The translations under genes were made by a program, and so were the position numbers. 33,254 nucleotides of DNA from a virus: positions 1-33,254 of IMG/VR virus record IMGVR_UViG_3300046327_000041. The stretch is one strand, 5' to 3'. This document shows, in pieces, positions 7,073-14,788 of the stretch. The notes below the pieces were generated by a model. It saw only the letters and a list, made by a program, of their open reading frames with translations, was not told the DNA's origin and ran no database searches. The stretch's first letter is position 1; the number at the start of each line of letters is the position of its first letter.

Positions 7073-8254
7073 TTAGCAGTTGCAATTACAGTTAGTGCAA
7101 TTGTAGTAATGGTGATGCGGATCCATGTTGTGGTTCGTATCTAAGTGCAGACGCATATAACAGTTGATGATAATGTTACCGCAGTTACCACCAGCGTTAC
7201 CAGCGCCACGCCCAATGTTGGCGTTGTTGTGGTTACCATGCTTAGTGTTATGTGGAACCCATCCACCGTAGTTACCTAAGTCGTTTGCAAACTGAGATAG
7301 GTGCCCTGGACGACCAGAGACATTACCCCATGCAACAGAAGAAGCAGAACCAGCGTTGCCACCAATGTTTGTTACTGTAACAGCACCCGTCATACCTTGT
7401 ACAGATGTGACTGGGACAGAAACTACAACAGCACCCGTCATACCTTGTACAGATGTAACGTTTGCATTGATAGTTGGATTGCCAGCAACACCATTACCAT
7501 TATCAACAGTAATACCAGCGCCTGCAACGATAGAACGTGCAGCAGCGACACCAGAAGATGTGATAGTAGTAAGACCAGCACCAACACTAGACAGTGCTGC
7601 TAAGTTAGCAGCGTAAGCCTGGACATCTGTACCAATACGAACACCCAATGTTCCACGAGCAGTGGCAGCATCAGCATCGTCAATTAATGTACGACCATAT
7701 GACGAAAGAGTAGTTGTGCTCGCAGTACCAGAACCAGTGAAGTATGGCAGAGCATCAACGCCAGAAGTAACAGAAGCTAATGCTGCTAATTCATAGTCAA
7801 ATGCTTGTACGTCTGTGCCGATAGCTAAACCAAGAGCAGTGCGAGCACCAGCAGCAGTACTAGAACCAGTACCACCGTCAGCAATAGACAAGTCTGTAAT
7901 ACCAGTAATAGTACCAGAAGTGATTGCAGCAACTCCAGTATGAGTACCAGAGAAGTTGGTAGCTGTAATAACGTTAGCTGAGAAGTTACCACCAGAACGA
8001 GTTACAACGCTATTACCAGCTTGGTCTGTGGAGCTAGTGTTTAAGCCATCAAGTAAATCAGCGTCTAGCCCAGAGCCAGATCCATCGACAGTTACTAACT
8101 TAGCCAGTACATCTGCAGCAGTATAGCTAGCAGCAGTTTGGGCTAATTGAAGTTGTGTGTTTAAGTTATTAAAGTTTGCATCGACTTCAGCGTTAGTAAG
8201 AGGACTACCCTTACCAGCACGAGTCGTGATTGTTGCAGCGTTAACTGATGCCAT
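7073..8254 (-). CDS. Tail fibre with Cys/His/Asn-rich C-terminal tip
   Basis: A 393-residue fibre. Residues 1-60 ([24 protein letters not shown]) match the attachment region common in phage fibres. The shaft has [29 protein letters not shown] (the 'DGGTG...AR.aLG' fibre repeat, seen again as ATARGTLG), and a tandem SVQGMTGAV repeat. The last 55 residues differ sharply: rich in Asn, Gly and His, with [15 protein letters not shown] and the terminus [10 protein letters not shown]. All six cysteines of the protein are at 358, 365, 386, 389, 391 and 393, and each follows Asn. This could bind metal (as HxH sites in T4 gp37 bind iron) or carry enzyme-made crosslinks. The AAAGGAAA ribosome site fits the start. 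Fibre call is confident; tip chemistry is inference. Confidence 0.85.
   Translation of the reverse strand: MASVNAATITTRAGKGSPLTNAEVDANFNNLNTQLQLAQTAASYTAADVLAKLVTVDGSGSGLDADLLDGLNTSSTDQAGNSVVTRSGGNFSANVITATNFSGTHTGVAAITSGTITGITDLSIADGGTGSSTAAGARTALGLAIGTDVQAFDYELAALASVTSGVDALPYFTGSGTASTTTLSSYGRTLIDDADAATARGTLGVRIGTDVQAYAANLAALSSVGAGLTTITSSGVAAARSIVAGAGITVDNGNGVAGNPTINANVTSVQGMTGAVVVSVPVTSVQGMTGAVTVTNIGGNAGSASSVAWGNVSGRPGHLSQFANDLGNYGGWVPHNTKHGNHNNANIGRGAGNAGGNCGNIIINCYMRLHLDTNHNMDPHHHYYNCTNCNCNC
7380..7456. repeat. 29-base direct repeat in fibre gene, 48-base period
   Basis: Identical 29-base copies at 7380-7408 and 7428-7456. They encode two in-frame SVQGMTGAV units 16 residues apart in the fibre shaft. 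Near-identity at DNA level suggests a recent duplication. Confidence 0.9.
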
Positions 8255-8272
8255 TTTTAGATTTCCTTTAGT

Positions 8273-8500
8273 TCAATCTTTGTTCAAGAGTTGAAGAATT
8301 AACGATTTTATGTCTTGCAATTCGTTCTTTATGTTATTTATCTCAACTGTATGTTGAGAAATAGCGTTTTCACGCTGTTCAGCTTCTCTCATACGAACCA
8401 TATATTCTTCGTACTCAGTTCTGTTTGTGTTTATGATAGCTCCGCTAGAGGAGTCTCTAACCAAACCATCATGTCCTATCACCTTCAAAAAATCAGTCAT
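8273..8500 (-). CDS. Small coiled-coil virion-associated protein
   Basis: A 75-residue protein. The N-terminal half (LKVIGHDGLVRDSSSGAIIN, then TEYEEYMVRMREAE) is a pattern of short conserved proteins next to tail genes in T4-like aquatic phages. The second half is a coiled coil with heptad-spaced Ile and Leu (VEINNIKNELQDIKSLILQLL). The start overlaps the stop of the 2083-residue gene (TAATG at 8498-8502), so translation is coupled. The function is unknown; an oligomerising connector or fibre-attachment role is plausible. Confidence 0.65.
   Translation of the reverse strand: MTDFLKVIGHDGLVRDSSSGAIINTNRTEYEEYMVRMREAEQRENAISQHTVEINNIKNELQDIKSLILQLLNKD
8335..8342 (-). promoter_or_regulatory. 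Possible late promoter box (GATAAATA) ahead of fibre gene
   Basis: Minus strand GATAAATA, one mismatch to consensus, inside the 75-residue gene about 80 bases before the fibre start at 8254. It coincides with codons for Ile-Asn-Asn, so it may be chance. Confidence 0.3.
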
Positions 8501-11500
8501 TATGGGCAGGCAATAACTCGCAAGTCTTTAACGATTGGAACCGCACAGCTGTTTGTAGACTGCAGAACAATTTTAACTACCAAACCATCAAACGGTGTTA
8601 AACCAGTTAACGTGAAATCGATATCTGAGAAAGAAGGGTTACCATTTTCCACCTTAACGATAGTAGAATCTGGATTCATCTGTGTATATTTAGTCGCCGC
8701 TAATTGCTTAGTATCACCAACACTGGTCTTGTAGAACACCTTTACTGTAGCTTCAGAAGGGATATTAGCTGCAAAACGAACACGTAGGTATGTAGAAGAG
8801 TTTGCAAACTTGATAGGTGTAGTTACATACTTACCAAGAGAAGAAGAACCTTCTGGTGTAATTTCGTCGAAGAACAACTCACGAACAGATACCACAGAAC
8901 CAGAAAGAGCAGTTTCTGCAGTTCCAGAGAATCCGCTTAGAGTGATCGTAGCAGTAGTGCCATCGTCTGTGAAACCAGTAACTAAGAATGTTCCCAAGTT
9001 GCCTGCTGTAGTGGCAGAACCAGAGATAGTCACGTAACGACCGATACCAATAGCAGCCATGGAGCCACGGATCGTAGCGTTTGTAGAGCTAAAGCCAGTT
9101 GCAGTGAATGCCCAGTTAGTAGAACCAGAGACGATAGATTTAGAATCTAGAGCAGCCACGTTAGTGTTTGCTTCGGTAGGTTGGTTAATCTTATTAGAGA
9201 TAGCAACCAAGCTAGTGCGAGCAGTATCGATAACTGGAGAAACCGCATCGTTAGTAGTAGAAATCTGAGCAGAGAACGTCACAGACTTGTTACCGCCCAT
9301 CAATATATTTTCATTGATCTCAGATGCAATCACACGTGGAGAATAGAAGAAGTTATTCTCTTTAACTAAACATGGAGTGTATGTGGTATCAGCAACATAT
9401 GGTGTTTGAGAACCATCAATAGCTTTACCAGAAGAAGTCAAGATAGAGAAGCTAGACTTAGTATCAGAGAAAGTCTGCATCTGGATAGATGGGTTGATAA
9501 TGTCGTAAGATACATTACGAGTGGCCATAACTGCAGAACCGCCACCGTAACCACTAGATGTACCAGCAGTAGTAGTTGTGATTGTATAGCTGTTGGCGTC
9601 TACATTAGAAATAACATGGTCACCGTTCAACTCAGCTGCAGGGATACCGTTAATCGCATCAGCAACACCTTTGATGTTAACACGTGAACCAGAGTACATA
9701 CCGTGATCATAGTGCCACACACGAACTGTAGTAGAACCGCTTACGATTTGGAATGGATCAACTTCGATATTGTCATATTGCAATACATCATTAACGAAGC
9801 TAATGTTACCGACAACGCTAGTGTCGAATTGAGCACGGTAAATAGTGAACTTAATGTCTTGGTTTTGATCTGGAGTCCATGTAGATGCGTTCTGTGATTT
9901 GAACAAAACACCAGCGTATGGTTGCTCAGAGATAGTTCTTCCAGAAGTTCCTGGGATTGTATCACCAACGTTAGAGATCCAAACTTTGTAGTTGTTAGAG
10001 TCAGACTGAAGAACAAAGCAGTACTCAGTATTGTCTTGAACGTAAACAGGAGTCTTGAACGTAAACTTAGTAGGTGTATCGTAAGATGGGTAATCTGCGC
10101 CATCTAGAGAAACTACATTAGAAGACAAGCTAACTTGAGATGGGTTGAGAGTAGTGCGGCTAAAAGCAAGCACGTTCTTTCCAGGTGTTCCATTTACCAT
10201 CTCACGGATTTCTAATGTAACAGGAATACGATCGTCTTTTGAGGCGAAGAAAATATCAACGCTAGTCAAGAATGCTCCACCTTTTTGCTCGACCAAGAAA
10301 GATTGCGCCAGTGGATCGTACCAACCAGTATCAGAAACTACACGGCTGCCAGCACCTTGATAGATTGTCTGGCGAGCAGCTGGATCGTCGTTTGGACCGA
10401 TGATTTCTTTAACCAACTCTGCATTACGGACAGCGTTAACAGATGCTTGTTTAGTTTCAAGAACACCTTCAGCACGATAGATACCACGACCACGTGAAGT
10501 CCATTGTCCAGTAGAAGTAGAAGCGTCAATTAGTTTCAACTCACGAGCACCAGTACGGAAACGGATAGCATCTGTGTTTGGAATTTCAAACAAGAAGTTT
10601 AATTCACCGTTTTTATTAGTGATTAGAGTCGTAGGTGATGTAATTGAAACAACAGTACCAGAAGCACCAGAAACAGAACCTGTGAATGTTTGTCCATTGG
10701 CAAATGTGCCGATAACGTTTGCCAACTCAAGAGTCAGAGCACCAGTATCTGGATCAATAAACTTACCGACAACAACCGCAGATGCAGTATTTAATGAGTT
10801 AGATATAACATCACCACGGTTCAAACAAACCTGAGAATCACCACCAATACGGCGTTTAGTTTCAGAAGCTGATCCACCAACGTTGGTAGAAAAGTCAAAT
10901 ATACCAGAACCTGCTGTGTATACTAACTTGACCGAAGGTGTCACAAAGGCACTAACATCGATGTCATCGAAATATGCATAGAAACGAGTGGCTGGTTTTA
11001 GACCCTTAGTCTGTACCAAGATGTTTCTAGAACGAATGTAAGGGATAACAGCAGTAGAAACAGTGCGGTCTGCAACAGTTTCATAGTCAGTTTTAACTGC
11101 TAAAGAAGTCTTAACACCAGTACGAGACTGTCCGACTGCTTGTGCTAGATTTTCAACTTTAACTACACGATGTGCCCAACCAGATGCATCTGGTCCAAGA
11201 CCAAACTGAGCATCAAGTGCAGAGCCACCGTCACCGTAACGACGGTCAGCTTCCAGAGTTTGAATACCAGTAGAAAATGCAGTACCCAACCATTCAGTCT
11301 GCCAAGCACCCCACACAGTACCAAAACCAGCATCGCCGATAATACCAGCACGAGTTGCTAGGTCTTTGATAGTGTTATAGTTGCCTTCTACTTGCTGCAC
11401 TAGGTCAGGCATACGTGTAGTTTCAAACCAATCATCAGATGGTGGGTTGATTTCTACGTTACCTAAGAATGTGTAGATAGCAAATGGGTTGATGTTTTCT

Positions 11501-14500
11501 AAGCGAGAAGCGTAGTCTTGCTTTATCAATACTGGAGTATTGATAATTGGAAGAGTGATAATATCACCATTCAACTGATAGTTAGAAGCAGCACGTTGAC
11601 CAGAGTTAGAGTTTTTCTCTAGTAGATTAACGTTGTAAGAAGTGTAGAATGGGCGAAGTTGATTCTTCTCCATATCAATAGAGCAGAAGTAGTCTTTAGA
11701 CTTGCTGTTACCAATATTGTTACCGCTGAAGTTATCGACAACGAAACCATTCTTCATACGATCTAGACCACCAGTTGTGGTGATTTTCATAGACTGTGTT
11801 TCTTGCTCTAATAGAGAAAGAGAAGTGTAATATTCAAGGTTGTTGATACGAGACTCTAGTTTTCCGATATCACGCATTGTGTAACGCTTGTTCTCCATCT
11901 TTTGAACAGCAATACTATCAGAAGAAGTAGAGAATGTATATGGCTCAAGAGTTAGGTTGTATAGAACCATACCCAACGCTGGATCTTGTGGATCACCTGG
12001 ATGTGTAGATGGAACACCAGTGATATCAAAGAACTTGCCGTTAAAATCCAGAGCAATTTTATCTTTACGTGCTAGGTAGTAGCTGTAATCAGATGTTACG
12101 CTTTCGCCACGCTTTGGAATACCAGTGATAGAACCACCAGTAGAAATAAAGTTCTTGGCAGTACCAGCAGACTTGTTTGCAACACGTGGGCGGAAATCTA
12201 GAGAGTCACGCAATACTGCTGGAACTTGATTATAGTCTACGTTGCTATAAGAGTTGATATCAAAGTAATCACCGACACCATGCTCAAAGTATTCGTATGT
12301 AACTTGCACTGGATTAGATGGTGCAGTAAACGATGGAATTAGATTTAATCGACCCCAATCATAATGGCTTTGGCGCTGGCCATTATCAAACTCATAACGA
12401 TCAGAGATATCTTGAGTATATGCATTAGAAGCTGGTGTTGTACCAAACGCTGCTGATGGCGCTGTCTTGATAGAAACGATGCGGAATACGTCAGCTTTAT
12501 CTAGGTAGACAATAGCAGCTTGTGCTGCTGCAGCTGTAGTAAATGTTTCAGTAGCAGATGTGAGAGTTTTAGTTTTTTCGTAACCAGAACCATTGCGAAT
12601 AACTGCTGCAATTACTGTGATAGAACGGCCAGACTGCGCAGATGGAACAGTAATGGTACATGTAGAACCAACAGCAACGATAGAAACTGGGTTAATAATA
12701 GCACCACCAGCTGTTGCATCATTGTCAACTACGATATAGTTTGTAGTTCCAGAAGCAGAAGAGAATGTTCCCGATGTAGACAAGTTAACTGTAACACCAG
12801 AAGCAGTTTGTGTAAATTTCTGATAACAGATATATGTTGTGTTGTTTACACCAGAAGTTCCAGCGCCACGAACAGAACGGATAGCATAATCAGGTAAAGA
12901 GAATACTAAGCTAGAGTTGTTAGCTTCTAGTAACTGAGTACTTGCTAAAGAGTATGCTTTACCAGTGAAAGAGCTAGTTGTGATTGCAACAGCATTTTGA
13001 GATGATGGTGCTCCAGTAATACGAATCATAGTACCATCAACAACAATATAATCACCAGAGATCAAATCAGTTTGGAATGAAGTGCCAGTACCAGTTAATG
13101 ATGTAGAAGAAGCGGTGACAGATCCAACTAATGTAGTGGAAATTGCATTGATGTCAGAACTAAAGCTGAGGTTAGCATCAGCACTTGAAACGCTATAGAA
13201 GAAAGATTTAACGCTACGGTTAAAATCTTTACCATTATTCATTTGAATATCAAACAAACCTAATTTGTAAACAGCAGTAGAACCAAACAATGCACCACTA
13301 TGCCATTCCATGAAACGAACACGAGCAGTACCAATTTGGTTACCAGCAGCAGTACCAACAGAAGAACCTGTTATTTGATCACGCAACGAGATAATATCGC
13401 ATGTGTCAAGAGGAGGTAAGTTATTGACATTGGTGACTAACACATAGTTACCAACAGTGGGTTGAATGATACTGTTTAGAGCTTGATCATATGCACGTGC
13501 TTTATCGACAGCTACATAAGTTGTAGAATCTTTTTGAATCTCATAGCCACGAACATATGCTTTTCCTGGTTCTAAACCGATAGCAAGTTTAGACTCAGAA
13601 CCATCTGTATAGATACCACGGTTATACGCTGGTGTTACGTCAAATTCCCATTTAATACCAGTAGAACCTGGACCATCATATGCAGTACCAGAAGTGTGCG
13701 TTGGAGCAGTAGTAACAGATGTACCACTTAGTTTAGCAACATATGTATTACCACCACTAGTAATAATATCACCAGTTAGGTATGCTGTGTTTTGAGCCCA
13801 AGCACCACGGGCATTATTGCGGTGTTCACGAACGTCAATAGAGAATTCACGAACAGTATAATCACCAGATTCATCATATGTACGACGAGCCAATTCATCA
13901 CCGAGCATAGAGTATGCAGTGCTATCAACGATAGTCTTAATCTTACCATCTACAACACGGATAAGTTCAATGAAGTCTTCATCGCTGGTGCTGTCAATGC
14001 TTAACTTGGTTAAATTTAAGTCGATATAGAAACGATGAGCACCAGGAGCTGCAAAGTTATAGCTATTCTGAGCATTATCTAGCAATGTCTCATCTTCTTC
14101 TGGAGTGACAATAGATTCATTAACGCTCAAACCGATGCGGTAAGAAGGTGTATTACTATATTTGTCCAGAACAATAGTCTGTTCTTCAACTAAACAAAAG
14201 TGTTGGTTAATGTAGTAAACGCCACGTTTAATGGTAGCTAAAGAACCTTTACCAACAGCATTAGAAGTAGAAGCTTGAAAAGAATAAGTTCCATCTTCAG
14301 TAGTAATAACTTCAGAGTTAGAAAATGTTTGAGTTGTGTTATTGCTGCCAGTAGTTGTATATCGAATATACAGTGTAGTTGGGTCTGTGTTTTCTGCGTC
14401 TTGTGCTACAACAACTTCAGCAGTTACACCAGAAGAACCAATGATCGTCTTACCCTTAAGAGAAGATACAAACGTTTGAACTGCTACACCATTATAAACT

Positions 14501-14751
14501 GATTGTAGAGTAACGTAATCTGCGCCCTTATTTGGTTGTGTGATAGTCTCAACAGATGACTGACCTGGGATTACCATCGCACCTTGTTTGAAAATCGCAT
14601 CACCATGACGAGAAATTTGATTCTGCAGAATGGTCTGCATCTGAGTAAGTTCACGAGCCTGAACCGCAAACGATGGACGATACAGAATACGATAGAACTT
14701 TTTGTTCTCATCGTAATCATCATTATACGGTTCGGTATTGAAATCGATCAT
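8500..14751 (-). CDS. Giant DUF4815-type virion structural protein
   Basis: A 2083-residue protein, the largest in the window. The N-terminus (FNTEPYNDDYDENKKFYRILYRPSFAVQ, then ARELTQMQTILQNQI and IFKQGAMVIPG) matches the DUF4815 family of T4-like marine phage structural proteins, which sits where baseplate or fibre-connector proteins are coded. Residues about 313-371 form a small Trp-bearing module (RGAWAQNTAYLTGDIITSGG, then NTYV, APTHTSG and KWEF) like the carbohydrate-binding repeats also found in the gp8 homologue. A later segment (GGAFLTSVDIFFASKDDRIP, then TLEIREMVNG, and FTFKTPVYVQDNTEYCFVL) is a beta-sandwich domain, followed by fibre-like Thr/Ser-rich sequence. It has its own late promoter box at 14781-14788. 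It is probably a baseplate periphery or fibre-network component. Family is confident; position on the particle is inferred. Confidence 0.8.
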   Translation of the reverse strand: MIDFNTEPYNDDYDENKKFYRILYRPSFAVQARELTQMQTILQNQISRHGDAIFKQGAMVIPGQSSVETITQPNKGADYVTLQSVYNGVAVQTFVSSLKGKTIIGSSGVTAEVVVAQDAENTDPTTLYIRYTTTGSNNTTQTFSNSEVITTEDGTYSFQASTSNAVGKGSLATIKRGVYYINQHFCLVEEQTIVLDKYSNTPSYRIGLSVNESIVTPEEDETLLDNAQNSYNFAAPGAHRFYIDLNLTKLSIDSTSDEDFIELIRVVDGKIKTIVDSTAYSMLGDELARRTYDESGDYTVREFSIDVREHRNNARGAWAQNTAYLTGDIITSGGNTYVAKLSGTSVTTAPTHTSGTAYDGPGSTGIKWEFDVTPAYNRGIYTDGSESKLAIGLEPGKAYVRGYEIQKDSTTYVAVDKARAYDQALNSIIQPTVGNYVLVTNVNNLPPLDTCDIISLRDQITGSSVGTAAGNQIGTARVRFMEWHSGALFGSTAVYKLGLFDIQMNNGKDFNRSVKSFFYSVSSADANLSFSSDINAISTTLVGSVTASSTSLTGTGTSFQTDLISGDYIVVDGTMIRITGAPSSQNAVAITTSSFTGKAYSLASTQLLEANNSSLVFSLPDYAIRSVRGAGTSGVNNTTYICYQKFTQTASGVTVNLSTSGTFSSASGTTNYIVVDNDATAGGAIINPVSIVAVGSTCTITVPSAQSGRSITVIAAVIRNGSGYEKTKTLTSATETFTTAAAAQAAIVYLDKADVFRIVSIKTAPSAAFGTTPASNAYTQDISDRYEFDNGQRQSHYDWGRLNLIPSFTAPSNPVQVTYEYFEHGVGDYFDINSYSNVDYNQVPAVLRDSLDFRPRVANKSAGTAKNFISTGGSITGIPKRGESVTSDYSYYLARKDKIALDFNGKFFDITGVPSTHPGDPQDPALGMVLYNLTLEPYTFSTSSDSIAVQKMENKRYTMRDIGKLESRINNLEYYTSLSLLEQETQSMKITTTGGLDRMKNGFVVDNFSGNNIGNSKSKDYFCSIDMEKNQLRPFYTSYNVNLLEKNSNSGQRAASNYQLNGDIITLPIINTPVLIKQDYASRLENINPFAIYTFLGNVEINPPSDDWFETTRMPDLVQQVEGNYNTIKDLATRAGIIGDAGFGTVWGAWQTEWLGTAFSTGIQTLEADRRYGDGGSALDAQFGLGPDASGWAHRVVKVENLAQAVGQSRTGVKTSLAVKTDYETVADRTVSTAVIPYIRSRNILVQTKGLKPATRFYAYFDDIDVSAFVTPSVKLVYTAGSGIFDFSTNVGGSASETKRRIGGDSQVCLNRGDVISNSLNTASAVVVGKFIDPDTGALTLELANVIGTFANGQTFTGSVSGASGTVVSITSPTTLITNKNGELNFLFEIPNTDAIRFRTGARELKLIDASTSTGQWTSRGRGIYRAEGVLETKQASVNAVRNAELVKEIIGPNDDPAARQTIYQGAGSRVVSDTGWYDPLAQSFLVEQKGGAFLTSVDIFFASKDDRIPVTLEIREMVNGTPGKNVLAFSRTTLNPSQVSLSSNVVSLDGADYPSYDTPTKFTFKTPVYVQDNTEYCFVLQSDSNNYKVWISNVGDTIPGTSGRTISEQPYAGVLFKSQNASTWTPDQNQDIKFTIYRAQFDTSVVGNISFVNDVLQYDNIEVDPFQIVSGSTTVRVWHYDHGMYSGSRVNIKGVADAINGIPAAELNGDHVISNVDANSYTITTTTAGTSSGYGGGSAVMATRNVSYDIINPSIQMQTFSDTKSSFSILTSSGKAIDGSQTPYVADTTYTPCLVKENNFFYSPRVIASEINENILMGGNKSVTFSAQISTTNDAVSPVIDTARTSLVAISNKINQPTEANTNVAALDSKSIVSGSTNWAFTATGFSSTNATIRGSMAAIGIGRYVTISGSATTAGNLGTFLVTGFTDDGTTATITLSGFSGTAETALSGSVVSVRELFFDEITPEGSSSLGKYVTTPIKFANSSTYLRVRFAANIPSEATVKVFYKTSVGDTKQLAATKYTQMNPDSTIVKVENGNPSFSDIDFTLTGLTPFDGLVVKIVLQSTNSCAVPIVKDLRVIACP

Positions 14752-14780
14752 TCTTATACTCTTCTTTAAATGTTATTCTT

Positions 14781-14788
14781 TATTTATT
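14781..14788 (-). promoter_or_regulatory. Late promoter box (AATAAATA) for giant structural gene
   Basis: Minus strand AATAAATA, one mismatch to consensus, overlapping the stop of the upstream gene and 30 bases ahead of the start at 14751. The spacing resembles the boxes at 2317 and 6105. Confidence 0.5.

Noticed and set aside
7380-7456. Possible CRISPR-like repeat
   Set aside because: Only two copies, in frame within a fibre gene, with a 19-base spacer; this is a protein-level repeat.
7073-7616. Plus-strand frames rich in Cys, Arg and Thr opposite the fibre gene
   Set aside because: Composition is the antisense image of the Ala/Gly/Thr codons of the fibre; no ribosome site or family pattern.
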